Assembly (NCBI RefSeq): GCF_015832195.1
Contig: NC_052026.1
Location: 13,813,619 to 13,877,618 of the forward strand
Reading direction: 5' to 3'
Length of the DNA: 64,000 nt
Origin: Motacilla alba alba
Lineage: Eukaryota; Chordata; Aves; Passeriformes; Motacillidae
Shown here: positions 37,601 through 52,600 of the stretch, one piece after another
Layout of the letters: the number at the start of each line of letters is the position of its first letter
Position numbering within the stretch: position 1 is the first letter of the stretch
Translations under genes and position numbers: made by a program
The notes under the pieces: generated by a model
What the model saw: the letters and a program-made list of their open reading frames with translations, nothing else
The model's database searches: none
What the model was told of the DNA's origin: nothing

Positions 37601-40600
37601 TACTGTGTGTGATAATGACCCATGTGCTCAGCTCCTTTAGCTCTGCAGCTATGTGGCAAACAGCATTTATTTCCTGTCTCAGTGATCTCACCTGCATCCT
37701 GCCTGCTAATCTGTCACTGCTGGCAGTGTTCCAGCACTCCAGGGGAGGAGGGAGTTCAATTCAGTAAAGATTCAAACAGCTGCTTTTTTGTTTTGTTTTA
37801 AACACAGTTATTTTGGAATAACTGTTTCTCCCTTCTCTTGATTTTAGTGGCTAGAGGGTGGCATCTGGCAGTATTCAGGCTTATATCATTAACTTTTCTG
37901 AAAAATAGTGCCTCACAAACCCTTATGAAACTTTTGGATTTTTTTTTTCTCCCTGCTTTCCTCCCACCCTGAAGAGCGGAAGGATTTCAAATTTGTCCAT
38001 AGGTTAAAGTGCTTAATTTTTTAATGCAAGAAGAAATTATTTAAAATAGAAAAAATTCCAAGTACTTGTTTTATGTTTTGTTTCTCTGAAATTCATGCAG
38101 TGTGATTAATCTTCATGGAAAGTTACAAGAAATGCTAATAGAAGAAAGTGAGACATAAGTGGACTGTTTTTGTTTTTTTTTTTTTCTGTAAAGCATGACC
38201 CATCCAAGCCATGAGTATGCAGGTTTCTAAGGTCTGCATAGAGGCCTTGGTCTAGTGTGATGCAGCTGAAGCTTCTTACAGGCATCTGTTTGCTGATATA
38301 GTCTCAATGAATGATATAATTGAACTCTTGGATTAACATGTTTGATCCTCTCTTGATTTTTGTACTCCAAAGCTTCAGCAAGCTCAGAAAACCTTTCCTG
38401 TCAGCCGTGAGACAATAATCTCTGCCTTGGTCTTTTCTTCTTGTAGAAGCTGGAATACTTGCTACAACAATGCCAGGGTGTTTGTGCCTTCCTTCAGGGA
38501 GCCATTAATAAAGTGGAATCCACAAAATTACCAGGAAAGGCTGAGGTAAGCATGTCACTCACCTTGAATCAGGGGTGGACCTGAGACAGAAGAGAGCATG
38601 GGGCTGGATAGCTGCAGAAAAGCCGTAGCTTTGAATTTGCAAGCTGTAGTATAGCAGGGTTTCCCAGTACTAGTAGAAGCTAATCCAAATGAAGTGATAG
38701 AGGCTTCAGTGCGTTTGGAAGCTGGTTGTCTGATTCCTCAGTGTCACCCAGGAGATGTTTCTAGCTGGGCTTTTTGCTGATGGGTGCTTGCTCCAGCATT
38801 GGGGTGCATTCTCAGCGCCCCCAGAGCTCTGTAGCTGGTACAAACTTTAGTGTGCCAGGTACACAAGAACTGCCTTGGGCTATGCCACATCAGGTTGGCT
38901 TGAATGGCCTGGAATAACATTAGGTGACAGTTTAGTTCTGTGCTGTGGTTCCAGCTTTGATGCCTCCAGTAACAAGTTTGGAAGTGGGCAAGAAGGGGAA
39001 GGGACAAAGACCAAGCCCATGTGATCACAAACTTTCTATTTCTCTTCTTGAGAAGCTGCTGTATCTTGACATGGTAGGGAATTGCTGCCAGCTGTGCACT
39101 GAGGGTGCCAATAGTAAATGATGGAGGATATGGTAGTGGCCTTCCTGCACACATCTGGATATCCACAAACCCTTTATGTGCATCTTGTCCCAAGGCTTGG
39201 AGCCATGCATGTCCAGGCTCTCAGAACATTTGGAGCTAAGCATGCGTGGGAAGTGAGGCTGGAAAGCTTATTTCTTCTATGCCCACCAAATGAATGGAAA
39301 AACAATTATGGGAATTGGGTCACAGTTTTAGCCTGGTGGGGAAGGTATCAGGAGCATAAGGAGCCCTGTTTGTCACTTTGGACTTATCAGGCTGGAGAGA
39401 AGCAGCTATGGGAGCCAACCTCCCTCTTTCCTAGAGTGAGCCCAGGTGAGATGTGGTTTTGGTGTGTTTTGGTTTAGGTTCTGGTTTTTGCCCGTTCCCT
39501 CATTGCCTGTAGGTTGCGATAACTGCCCACCTCACTCTTGTGATCCCTCCAGGATGCAGCTGTGCTGCTGAGGAATTCAAGGCAGTTGATGAAGAATGTT
39601 CTTGAAGATGCAAGTTTGGTCAAGGTGCAGCAGGAGGGTGGCGCGCTCCTCGCCAGACTGGGGAAGGAGGAGTCCTGTGTCACCCTTACCCAAGACTACA
39701 GGTGAGCCCCCAGAGTGGGAGAAGAGGAGATGGGCATGAGCAAAAAGCAGGTGCTGGGAGTCTCCCTGAGGTGCCCCAGGCTGTGCAGGCTGGAGAACAG
39801 CTTTGTGTAGCAATGAATTGTGTTAAAAACAGTAAAAGTGAAAAATGTAATGAATTTTACTCTATCTTGATTGCTTCTTCCTCAGTTCAAAAACTAGTCC
39901 AGGTGGATTCACTTAGGTGGTTCAACTTCCTTTTTCAAGCCAAATCAGACTTATCTTCTGTAGTGGAGAGAGAAGTGGATATTTCAGGTACCTGTAAAAC
40001 ACAAGCCTTAATTGATGATAGCAGTGATGAATGTTTAGGTGCAGGCCGTTATCGTTGTGTGATTTCCTAAGGCACTCCTTGTGCAAGGGGATTTCCAAGG
40101 ACCTTAGCTGGGAGGAATGCTTGCTGGCTGAGGCAGGCTCTGATCTCCTGGCACATTGGTACAGTTTGCACAAACAAACACTCACTGCCCGTTTGCAGGG
40201 TCGGTATGAGAAGCGGGGACTGAGGGAGCCCAGCTGTTTGACATCCCCAGGGCATTGCACAACTTGTGTTTGTGCTGTTGAAACACCTGAAGCCTATCAG
40301 CATGAGAAGGCCTCTATGCTATGTGCTGTGCAAACAGCAAGGTAGAAAGGCAGCCTTTGCAGCCAGGAGCTTGCAGCCCAGTGTGAGATAAGCGCTGGCA
40401 TGTGGGTGCAGGTGAGGGCACGGGGGGTGGCAGGGTGGTGTGGAATAGCTCCGTGCACCCGCAGCCTTGCTCTGCTTTGACTCTGTGTTGCCATCACAAG
40501 CTGGGAGGTTTGAAGGGAGGGAATCAAGAGAAGATAACAAAGTAGTTATGGAGTATCTCAACCAAACACTGTGAAAAAAAACATTTCTCTTTTAAAATTC

Positions 40601-43600
40601 AGCAAGTGGATGACAGTGCAAGTTGCTGCCTGTCACTGGAAGAAGAGGATCAACATTTTGGTGCAGAGAGAGGAGCATGAGGGCAGGCTGTGTAACTGTT
40701 TCTGTTGTGGCTCCTGTCAGGAGCTCTGGCAGACTATGCAGACACAGTTCTCTTGCTGAACTGGTGAAGTAATCTTGATGCAATTTTGGATTGAATTGCT
40801 ACAGTATAATCTTTTCATTCTCACATGACACGAGAAGCACAATAATGCGGGTTTTTGTGCTTTGTTTTGTTTAGGGTTTTTTATTATTATTTATTTTATT
40901 TTAAGTAGCACAGCAACTTTAGAGTCCTAGGAGAATGGGAAAATGTGCATGAGTTTTATGTTTTGTTTTGGTTTTAAGCTAAGCCTGTGTTTTTGTGCAG
41001 GGAAATGATCAACTTTGAAACCTGATCTGACAGAGCCCCTAAGGATAATTTACTGCTTTGATTACTTAAGCAAGGGCAGGAGTGGGGGATACACACAGAA
41101 TTATTTGATTGTACAGTGTTTGAGTGCATGCTGAAGCTGTGTAGCATGTTCTCAGTTTAATTCAGGTTATATTCATTGTTTGCCAGCGTGAAAGGAGACT
41201 GTATGCCATGGCTCAAATGTATGTGGCTCTCTCCAGCTGAAGGAGCGTAACTGAATATAACAGGAGAAAGCTATTCTTTTCCAGACTGTGGGGTAGTTGC
41301 AGAAACTAAAATCCATGCAGTATTTTAATTTTCATCTGACTTGGGGCAGCAGACTAAAGAAGTCCACTCTTCTTTGTTTCAGGATCCCTTCAAATGGGGA
41401 AAAGAGCTCTATCAGTTTGCTAGAGAACTCTGTTTAAGGCACTGTTGGGTTTGGGTCCTCCATGGCTTTTAATTTACTCCTCCTTTTCTATCTGATGTGC
41501 AGATATTAAAGGTTCTAAGCTCTACTAATACTGTAAAGATTATGATTTTCAAAGGCAGCTTTAATGGATGTGATCAAAGCAGGATAGAGACAAAATATTG
41601 CAATTGGCCAACTAAGCTAGCATGGAGTGGCTGTTGATGTATTTAGGTCCAATATTTGATTTCCTACTGGTGATGTGTGAAAATGGAACAGAACTGCCTT
41701 TGTGTGTGCACTCAGCAGGGCTTGTGGTACTGCTGCTGTGAACTTTGAATTGTAAAATCTTGATCAATGCTTAGCAGCCTAATTCCACACCCATTCTCCC
41801 AATACTTGAAATAAATTATTTACAAAAGCAAGTCAAATGGCTTTACTCTTCTAAGTCACCTTTGGCTCTTTTGTCTATCACATGTCCCATTGTTGTTTTT
41901 TTTTTTGTCTCGTGTGGTACAAAAGTCTGATAAAATAGAGTCATGACTGCCAGGATTTCTTAGTCATAAACTGAGGCCAGTTGTGAACAGGTGACTGTCT
42001 GAATGTGCATGAATTACATATAAATAGAGAAGATAGTTTAAAGAGCAGTTTTCTGGACTTTTGGCTGCACTTAATTAAAATATGCCAACTACAAGTGGAG
42101 AACTTAAGTTAAAATTGTGATTTTTTTTTTTTTTTTTTTTTAAGAATAGCGATGACAAGCCCATCTGCACCTTCACCTTGGGATAAACCAGGCAAGGGAT
42201 TGACTGGGGGTTTTTTTCAGGCAATATATTTTTCTAGCTGTCACAGATGTCTTTCTTGCTATTTTGTGGTTTCATGTGGAAAAAGAACACCAGGAGCTGG
42301 TAAGAATAGAGATGGATGAGCCCTTCTGAAAATGCCTGACCACAAGTTGGAGATAATAAGTTAAAACAGGCAAGGAAGCAGGCATGTAAGTACAGTCAGA
42401 TGTTATCTGCCAAATACCTTTCAAGAGCACATGGCAAACAAGAATTGTTTTAGTCTTTCTTTAGTAATGAAACTCTTCTCGTAGGATTGGTTGTGGAACC
42501 CTCTCTGCTCGCTCTGCCCTCCTGGAGAGCACAGATGCCCTTTGGAGTGTTTTGTGGCACAGCGCAGTGGAATCTCATTGCTGCTCAGGTCTGACCTGGG
42601 ATTTGTGAGGCTTTGCTAAGCCAGTGCCACAGGTTCTTTCCTGCAAAAAGTTGAACTCATTCCATCAGAGATTTGGGCATGCAGGAGGGATGTGTTGTGC
42701 CCCATCCATTTTTGTCTCTAACAGGTGATTCAAGAGCTTCTGGGAGTCTTCCCTGGATGGTCTCATCCTGAGATGCTGTAGCACCACAGCAGTGGTGACC
42801 AGTAACTACTCCCATTGTGAGCTGAGCAGGAGTCTTTCTACTCTTTTCTCCGCCAAGTACCTCTGCAAAAGATGACGTTGCCCAGCCAGCTGCTTATCCA
42901 CAAAAGGAAAGACAGTCTTCTCCAAGCAGGCTGTCTGGAGCTCTGCCTTTTCCCAGCTTAGGAAGGAGGAGCTCAGTTACCAGAATATACATCCTGCAGG
43001 CAGCTCATGGCAGGGAGTTGGATTAGGGGCTGTGGTGTGCTCAGCTGATCCCTCTGAGATCTCCCACCTCCAGCAAGACCAGGCTGAGTTTGGCCTGGAG
43101 TTGGTGTGGGTGTGGCAGTCATGAGCCAGTGTACCTTTGTGGCGCCTCTTTAAGTGCTGTAATGGTAGGGCTGGCCACCCAGAGGTGCCAAGGGACTGCT
43201 GGAGGTGGCATTGCCACTTGCGCAGTGTTGGTGAATTTAAAGCCAGCACATTTGCCTTCACATCATCCTCTGTACTGAAGGCTCAGTGCTTCTCCAGGTC
43301 TGTTAGCTGAACCCTTTGAGATTTTGCTGTCCCAGTCTTTCTGGGGATTAAAATGCAGAGCTGTTAGCCTAGCTGAAGTTCCTCTTGGTAAGTATGGCCA
43401 CATGGCCACATGACACAGAGACCTCCATCACTTCAATGCTGTTAATACTTATTTTTGCACTTTCAAAGAGGAATTTTTTAATAACCAGAATTGCTTTAAT
43501 GAGGTACATAGAGTTGGTTAGCAGGTGTAGCATTGGCTTCTGGCTATCTAGTGTAGTGATCAACTAACCTGTAGCTTGCAGGCAACTCACTGAGCCAGCT

Positions 43601-46600
43601 GTGAAAAGTGGACTAATGTATTGCTGCTTCTGTAGTGGATGTCAAAAACTTACAGTTTGTGATGGCGATGTCAGAGAAGCTGCCAGAAGCCAGGCAGCAG
43701 CGGTGGGAGCTCTTGCTGAAGTGAGGGTGTGATGTGAGGCTGGGCAGCAAGGCCAGGATCCTTTTAACCTGGTCTTTAGCCAGGTGTTTTTCACTGTTGT
43801 TCTCATTATTGCTACTCTTCCAGCATAGCCAAGAGCTGGAAACGTGTGCCTAGACAAGTGCCGAGTGAATGCCTTTCATCCTGCAGATGTGTTGTGAGTC
43901 ACGAGTAAAGAGGGTATAGCCATTTTATATGAATATATAGATGGTTTATACTAGTTTAACCAGAATGCACCTGCCTGGCTCTGTGTTCTCACCGTGGCAC
44001 GGGAGTGGGATGGTGTAATTCTCTGCATGGTGATGGGCAGGATAGTTCCAAGGCTAGAGGTGAGAGCTGAAAGGAGAAAAACCTCAGATGGTGAAGGAAT
44101 GATCGTGTTGAGTGTTTGGCTCTGTGCACTAGGGAACCAGAATAAGCTTAATCTCTTCCCCCAAGCTCCTCATCTGAAAAGAATCTGTGCTTACAAGCTG
44201 TGAATAAGCAGGTTATAAATAGATGGAGGAGTGAATTCTCCTTTGTTTGCAGAAGGCAGTATAGTTAGTCTCTGTATTTTGAGGGTGGAGCGGCTAGAGC
44301 CAAGAGCTGGTTTTGTGAGCTGGCTATTTTTAGTGTGGCTTGGTGATCTAGTTGGAAGCCCTGGGTGGGGACCTGAGCTGAGCAGAGGGAATGGACAGTA
44401 CAGAGCAGACTTCCTGAGCTGCCAGGTTCCTGGTGCTGGACCTGACTCAATTACAGTGACAGAGGGGATGATCTTACAGCTGCAAGCCTCTATAGTTCAT
44501 GTGCTGGCTTCCACACACTCTGCTCAGACTCTGGGTCTGCTTGAAGCTGTGGCTAGTTAACAATGAGGTGGGCTGTAGCTGGGTGGTGCTGCAGACCTCT
44601 TGTTTATGGATTTTCAGCAGGGCTCTTGCTAGTAGCAACTCCTGGGATGTTAGAAGGCCTGCATGTGCCATTCTGCAAAGTGGTGTATGAGCTCCCTGTG
44701 GTGGAAGTAAACCTGGATTATGAACAGGCTCTCTGCCCCTGCCAAGGGACCGCACAGCACTGTCTGAAGCTTGGGTCAGAGTCAGACTAAGCTGATCATC
44801 CAAAATGTGGAGCAAGTTGGGAGCAAGGGTAGTGGGGAGATAGGTGTCTGGTATGTAAGTCCAAAATTTAGCAGACTGAGACGGCTGGACTTGTTGGTTT
44901 GTGAGGTACACTGTCAAACTGACAGCTGCCGCCATAGGCTGGTGGTCATAGCCAGGCAACTTCCACTGAGAAATCCTTCCTGGAGGCATTATTGTCTTCT
45001 GCCATTATTGTCTTCTGCTATCCCCTTTCTGCTTTAGAGATATGTGTTGCTGTGGCTCTGTGTGTTTCTGCATGCTTCGGAAGATGCTAATGCTTGTGTC
45101 CCTCTCTCTGGTGGCACTTGAGCTAGTGCCTGCTCACCTTCATTCCTGTCTGGGAGCTTTGGGAGCCTCTCATGCTACCGCTTGCCACAGTGCACCCTCC
45201 TAACGTGATCTGCGAGAGGCACCTTTCATTGCAGGGTGCTTTCTGTGTTCCTCCTGTGGACCTAATCCTAAAACCTCGGGACAAGATGTATACTCAGTAT
45301 ACCTTTGAAGCCAGATGAAAAAGTGTGCTTAAGTTCTGACCTCAAAGGCTGCCACAAGAGGCCTCTACACTGTTGCTGGTGACACAGAAGGTGCTGACCT
45401 GCACTAAGCCTTTGGCCGAGCATGGGTGGCAGTGCTCTTCCCGGGCCTTATTTGTTTGTGTCAGGTGGAGGGAGGAGCACAGGGCGACATTTCTACCCAA
45501 ACACACACTGTGCTACTTGGTATTCATTTTGGTTACAGTCTAACCTGTTCCCTCTGTTGGCGTGGTGGTTTTAGCCTGGTAAAAAGCACTTAGGCTCACA
45601 TTAAACAAATCTCGCTGCTCCGCACATAAAGGAGAGTGGAGCTGGGGCTGTTGTCATTCTGAGTGCATGAAGTGCTGTGAGACGTCAATTGTGGCATTTG
45701 CAGAGAGCTAAAAGATTGCAGAGTTCTGTCTAGGTAAGTTTTCATTGTCCTCTTGGGCTTTTTATAGATGATTCCCCTCTGCTCCCTTTCTGTTTTTCAT
45801 TTTCTGCTTATGTTCTAAATCTTCTTGGATTCAGTGAGAATTTACCCAGAAGACTCCAGTTTTGCTTGTTTTTGTTTGCAATGCTTGTCATGCCAACAGG
45901 GCATTAGGTAATTAATGACACACTGTGTTTTATCTGTTTAAAAATAATATGGAAAAAAATTGCAAAAAGTTTCCAGTATAGGATGTTAGCTGAACTGCCT
46001 GACATTCCTGCCTTAGCCCAGGCTATCCCACAAGCACCATTTTTTATATGACTGTGTTGGGATAGATACTTCTGTTGCTGGGCTGGTTAATAGCACAGTC
46101 CCTATATGGATCATAGCCCTAGAAGTGGGCAAAAGGATGTATCAGTGAAATAGGGATATGGCTTTAAATGACAATGGGTATGTGTTTGAGCAGGACATCT
46201 TGAAAGCCTGGTGGTCTCAGCTTCAGGAACACAGCTCCTAGACTGGTGCATTTGAGCAGGATATAAAGTATAAACATCAGCAGGTTAATGTACGTTAGAC
46301 AAGGTTTGGAGGTAGAAATTGTTTACAGCTGGTGGAAAACCACATCTTGAGGCTCAAGGTTCCCAGAATGATGTTTGGGAATCCTGTCCAAGGCTCCACT
46401 GCGCTGGGAACTTTCCCCATAAGAAGGCTACTTGTTGGTTTAGGATTTATTATAATGTTGTTTTTTTTCCAGTCAGTTTTATGGATCTTACTGGGATTTT
46501 AAATCAACCAGAGTCTGAACACAGTTTTATTGTAACTGAATGCAAGCCAGGCAGAAGAAAGAAACAAAGGTCACATCTTGGGACTGTGCTTGGGCACTTG

Positions 46601-49600
46601 CTTAACTGTGTGCATTGATGCCTTGGCTTTTAAAGGGATTTCTGAGTGTATTTCTGGTAAAAACACATTTCAACGAACTGAGCTCCAGAAGAGAATTCTC
46701 TTGGCAGTTGTGGTCTCCAGTGCGTTGTATTAATTGGATGTTTTTTAATTGATGGCTCCCAGGTCAGGTAACCTAGTGAGGAGGGATTCAGCCAGGTCTG
46801 TGGTCTCAGCTAGATCCACTGGTCTCATCCTCAGTGGGAGCAGGCATCCCACAGGCAACTGCAGATCTGGTGTTTGATCTCTGTGCCTTTGTAAGGACAC
46901 TTCAGGGTTCTAAAAAATGTACCCACTTCCTCAGATACTTCAGTCAGGGAATTGAAACCACCATAGCTATTTGTGTGCTGCAGAGAATAATTATTCATAT
47001 TTATTTAGCTGTATCTGCTTTAGCTTCACCATGGCTAGTTTGAATTTTATCCTCAGCTGCATGTGAAGCTCTCAGCTTAGAGAGCAGGACTGTGCATTGG
47101 AGGTTGACCTCCTTTTATGGGATCATTGTAAATATGACACTTACGTAGGTTGCTACCATAATGCAGTAATGACCAAGAATGACATTTCTCATCCTGCAAA
47201 ACATCCCTCAGGCACACAGCACTGTCCCTGCAGACCTGGAAGGATTTCTTCCAGCAGCATTGCTGAGGATGTTTTAAGTGATTTGTAGCCAAGGTATCAG
47301 CACACATAATCTGGGTGATGTCCTTGGGCTAATCCATCCTTTAAACCTCCTAATTTTCAGATCCTTTTCATTTTATGCTAAAACCTGTATGGACATCCAC
47401 AAGGGAAGTTCAGCACCAAGAGAGTGGAAGACAAGATGAGGCTAATGTTGTAACATCTGACTGTATTTCTTCTAAATTACAGAACAAATCAGATTCAGGG
47501 TATATGATTTTCCCAGGACAACTTAGCTGCCCTATACTTGCCCAAACCCCATCAAATACGTTACCAACATGTTGTATTTCCTTCCATCCATGAATTTTTG
47601 CCATTTTAAAATCGGCCAAGGCTATTCAGGGGATGAACTCTTGATTTCAGCCCTTTTGTTAGATCTGCTGTTCTTGCTGTTTGTCAAAGCAGTTCTTGAG
47701 GGGGCAGACAGGAAGGTGCAGAATAGTGATGGTTCTGCTGCTCCCTTCCCTGTTTGCATCCCACTGACATTGGCAGGCATGGCGCAGGCAGCACCTGCTT
47801 TTGTGACTCTGCTGGAAGCTTCTTCTGTGGCCATCTATTTTTTGAAAACAAAACAGGTATTTTTCTTTGAAAACTAAAGTGTAACTCTCCAAGGCTGGCT
47901 TTTTTTGAAGAATGGATTCAGACAGAAATGGTCTTTCTAAATTATAGGTTTAAAATTACCCTGCCATTATACAACAGCTTGGCACTTCTCCAGAAAGCTG
48001 AAGACGTTTGGAACCTTTTCCACTGAAATGATAATTGCCCAATGAAAACAGGATTTGGGGAAACATAAACTGACATCAAGCTACTCCTTTTTGCTATAAA
48101 TTATATTGACTCTGCACTATTGCAAAATTGCTTTTGATGATTTGACCATGGAAGAATGTAGTGAAAGACTCTTAATACCACACTCCCATTTGCAGGGAAA
48201 TTGCATTGCATCCACACAAATCTGAGCTGAGATGAGACTTTCCACTGACTTTGAACAACGCTGCCTTTCGTGCTCAGAGTTGCAGAGGCCACTATTAAAA
48301 TATCTTGAAAGTCCTTGACAGCCAGCTGTTTTCTTTGTGTGCCAGCATGGAAGTCGCTTTTTTCTTCAACCAAATTTTCAATATTTGGTTTGTTTACTCC
48401 AAGCTGCTGTGACATTACTGAAGGACAGGAATTAAAAACTTCTCAGTCTGAAGGTGAGATAGAAATAGATATTTGTGTGAAGTATAATTTTCCCCATAAA
48501 ATTCCCTGTTTCAGGATATTGTGGAGTTTACTAGTGTACTGGAAATCATTTAGGAAGTTTTTAAGATCTAGATCAGCAAATGTGTATTTGTGTGTGTACA
48601 TAGATAAACAGATCTACAGAGGTTTGGGGGAACAGGCTTAATGCCCAGTGGATCCTCTCTGTGAGCACTGAAGTGCCCAAGTGAATCAGAAAAACAAACT
48701 TTCCCATGGACTGTGAGTGTTTTCTTTGTTGGGCTCAGTTTGCCTACCTACTTTATACTGCAGCATGGAAAGGCTTATATTTTCCTCTGTGTAAGAGAGT
48801 AAGAGATGGATGTTAGTCAGAGAGCCTGTCCAGCTGGTAAAAGTGAACTGTCAGTGGCTGACAACGTATGAATGGAGTTACCTTGGAGATGCAACAGAAG
48901 ACCAACAACTAGACATTGAGGTTTAATGAATGCCTGCCAAGCGAGGCAGAACGTGTGAAAACAGCGTAGCTGGTCCTTGAAACAAAGAGCTGAGGTGCTG
49001 GGATGCTAGAGGAACTCATAGAGGAGCAGGAATGGTGTAAGGCCACACCTGAAGTTGCCTGGGACTCTGAGCCCAGAAGAGCTGTTTGGAAACATTTTTT
49101 CTGTGCGTGTTGTTTGCAGTCGCTCAGGAAACCATTGGCAGGACCGTGAGAAGGGGTAGTCTTAGAGTGTTGAATTGTGGCTGATAAGGGCATTGATAGC
49201 CTGCTGCAAGCATTCACAGAGGGAAAAAAGTCCTTTAAATGACAAGAGTAAGGGATTTTGGCTTATATATCCCCAAACAGCCCAAATTACTGATAAGATT
49301 CAATTTCCAGCCTTCTTCTGAACTGAGTTCTCTGTCTAGTCCCTGCTTATAGCAGGACCTTCCAAATGCATCTTAGACTTTAGGTAAGTTTGAGATGCTT
49401 GTGGATCAGTAAAGCAAAGGTTTTCTGTGTGTGTCTTCAGTAACTGGATGTCATTTTTAGTACCACTGAATCAGCTGAGACAGGAGGAGGATGACTGATT
49501 TGCATATATATGTAGCTTCTGTATATCTGTAGCTGCCACATTATTTACTGAGACATGTATTTTATGATTACATCCAATGGGGCAAAGGGCTCACTTCTAA

Positions 49601-52600
49601 ACTGGAGCTCCCTTCCACCTTCTGAAAATGTCCATAAAGGCTTGGATTGAGATCTTCAGCAGCAGGATAACTCCTGTGGAAGGAATGGGTGGGGCCAGAA
49701 GTGTTGTTTGGGGTGGATTTTTCTCAATCCTTTAGTTGGATACCAAGAAGTTCACTCAAGCTCCTTCTCCTGAAATGGGTTCCTCGGGCTGTGGTTGGTG
49801 GGCCAGCAGTAGTACTTTATTGCTGTAGTTCTGGACCTAACTTTGCCTGAAGGGGTTTGCTGGCCATAAGGCCAGCACTGGTCTCAGGTGGTCTCCAAGA
49901 GACTGGTCTTTTCCCCAGTGGCTCAGTGAATTAGCCTCTTTACACAGTGACTTTGTGGTGCACCTATTTCTGGTTAAAAAAACCTTGAAATGTGGGGGGT
50001 TTTAGCCTTTTTTTATAATCACTTCCTATCTCTCTACCTTGAGGGTGATTTTTCCTGCCTGTAGTTGCGGTGTTGTCTTCAGGGAAGCCTGTGTTTTGTG
50101 CCTTTGGGAAATGTGCAGTCTGCTCTGCTAGAATCTGCAGTATTTGTTAGGCCTTGCAGCCCAAGTTGCTACTGACTGCTGTCAAGGAAAACTGCTCAGA
50201 CTTACGACAGTGCGGGGGTTGTTTCCTCTGTCAGGCATGGAAAGGGGCAGAGTGGGACTCTCTGGCTCCTGTCCCCTCATCAGATCATACTCTGTGCTAG
50301 GTCAGGCAATGCTAGAGCTGGAACCCTTGTCTCAGGTCCCTGTGTCATCAGGTTGCCATCTGACAATACCATGTTAAGTGCTGAAGCCGTGGATGCTCGC
50401 TTTGTCACTGGCTTGGGTGGACATAAGGACTCCTATTACAGAAAGGTCTAGCAGGTCAGTCTGGCTTGCTGATGAGTGCCATCAAAGTAGCATCAACACC
50501 AAAGTGATTTCCATGGAAGCTCAGGGAAAAGTTCGAAAAATATTTTGCCTCGTGAGGGGGTAATTGAAAATGTTTGCATATAGCAGCCTGGAATGCCTGA
50601 AGTTAAAGGTGCTTGATTGTCTGTGCCAGCGGGAGGAAGAGTGTTTGCTAGATCCATTTCCTGAGTGGATGAGAGCATTCATGCCAGCAGGGAATTCAGC
50701 CCTGTGGGAGTAAGGCCAAAGGGTGTCTGCCTGTCTGGCCATCAGTATGCTGGAGACTTACTCAGAAAATGGGACTTGACAGATACACTCTGCTGCAGAA
50801 AACCGAGCAGCATTAATGGTGTTGCCAAATTTAACTTGCAGCCATTGTCCAAACTGTTTCTCATTAGCTGTCCCAGCTGTGTCACTGCTGCTGACGGGAA
50901 CTGGCCTCCACAACCTGCTCTGTAAACACTTTCCAGAGCTCAGCTTGGACAATGATTATGACTCTGCTGCTGTGAGTCTCCTGGGTTGGATCTGGGTCTG
51001 TCCATAGGAAAGGATTACAAAACAGAAGGCTCATATCATCACGGTTTGTTTATGGCAGTTTTGGGAAACGCCAGAGCAGCGCTACAGCTTGGATCTTTCC
51101 ATTGAAGCCTGCAGATGCTCTGTAGAGAACCTGTCTGCTCTGTACTGCAGTAGCACTGATCTTAGTCCAGAAACTATTCGGGTATTTTTGGCTGCACTTG
51201 GGAGAAATTCATTCAGTCTAATGGCATTTCAAAGAGGAAAAACAAAAGTATCTAAGAGCCTGAGGTTTGAGAAGTTGGCTGTTGCACACTGGGTGGAATT
51301 CTGAATGGAAAAATAGTTTGGATTTCTGCTATGCTGAGCTGCTTGTCCAGATCTATGGTGCTACCTTGTGTCAATTAAAACTACAGGGTGGCTGCTGCTA
51401 AACACTCACATTTGGTTGCATTTCATAGGTTCAAGATTCTGCCTGTAAGACAGAAATAAGCATGTATGCTGAATTGTTTTGTATTATATTCCATTAGCAA
51501 TATTAGCTACCTATTTTGCAAGTGCTTAGATAATTTTAATAATATGATAAAAAAGCCACGCTCTAATAAGTCAGAAGGTTGTAAGATGATGAAATTAAAA
51601 TTGGTTTAGGGTGAGTACAGGAGATGACCAGGCAACTGAACATGTCAGTGTAGAGCACAGCTGAAGGAGGCTCTAGTGTTTTCTTGTAGCTGTGTCTTGA
51701 GCCCATAATTGTAGGAGGGAAACCTGGAACCAAAAGAAATACAAGAAGAATAAGCTTGAATGCTCTTCTGTCTCCTGGATCCCATCTGTGATTCACCCAA
51801 GCCTGTGCTGGAGAGGTGTTGCACACATCTAAAAGGAGTTTGCTAATACTCAGCATCTTACCAAGATGATGGTTGCAGCATCTGAGGTCACTGGGCTGCA
51901 TCCTGAGTCCCTGCATGCTTGCCTGTGTGCTGTGGGCAGGCTGGCAGGGAGAGTGCCTCCTGGTGTTGCCTGCTGGGCTTTGGTCAGCACGGCTGCCTGT
52001 GGGAGGTAGGGAGCTCAGTCTGAGAATCCCTTTAGCACAACACTGTAAAATCTGATTTCTCCTGGCACTGAGTTGTTGTACACTTTGCATATTTGTTTAG
52101 CTGGTGGAAATCCTGAGAGTAAGTGGGGCATCAGGCACTTAATATTGTTGTTGTTACTCAGGAGAGATTTGCTTACTAGTGGTGGCTTATTTACTTAATT
52201 AAATTCAAATGGTGGTTTTAGACGCTGAAACTGCTTGACCCTGTGTTTTGTGAAAATCCATTGATGCAATGATCTATGTTTATGAAAAGCTGAAAGTGTG
52301 AGAAATATGGTAAATCTTGCAAGGAGTCTGGCTGGGAGGAGATGCTCTTGTCCTTTCTGCCAGGTTATCTGCATTGGGGTGAGAGTGGTGAATCATGGTA
52401 ATGTGCAAGGAGCAGCAATATTCTCTTCTGTTCTCCATATGGAGATGGCCCTTGTGGGTCCCACGGGGAGGATGTCTGGAGTGCTGTTGTTGGCCGGGTT
52501 GTGTTTGCATGAAGCACTGGGGGAAGGACCTAATGCAAAACCCTTGACCAGACCTGTGTCCCCTTGCAGAGATGCACTCGATGCTGCCAGCGTGCTTTAT

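Larger units (their letters stand above)
39702..52569 (+). other. Largest intron, 12.9 kb
   Basis: This phase-2 intron runs from gtgagc to cccttgcag. It holds the poly-T run (42121) and the 16-bp duplication (44987). No nested gene could be supported. Its longest open frames (minus strand, 171 and 175 codons near 44.5-45.0 and 51.6-52.1 kb) show no family resemblance. Confidence 0.8.

Noticed and set aside
44474..44989. 171-codon minus-strand frame in the 12.9-kb intron
   Set aside because: No domain, no conserved-looking motif and no splice or promoter context; probably chance.
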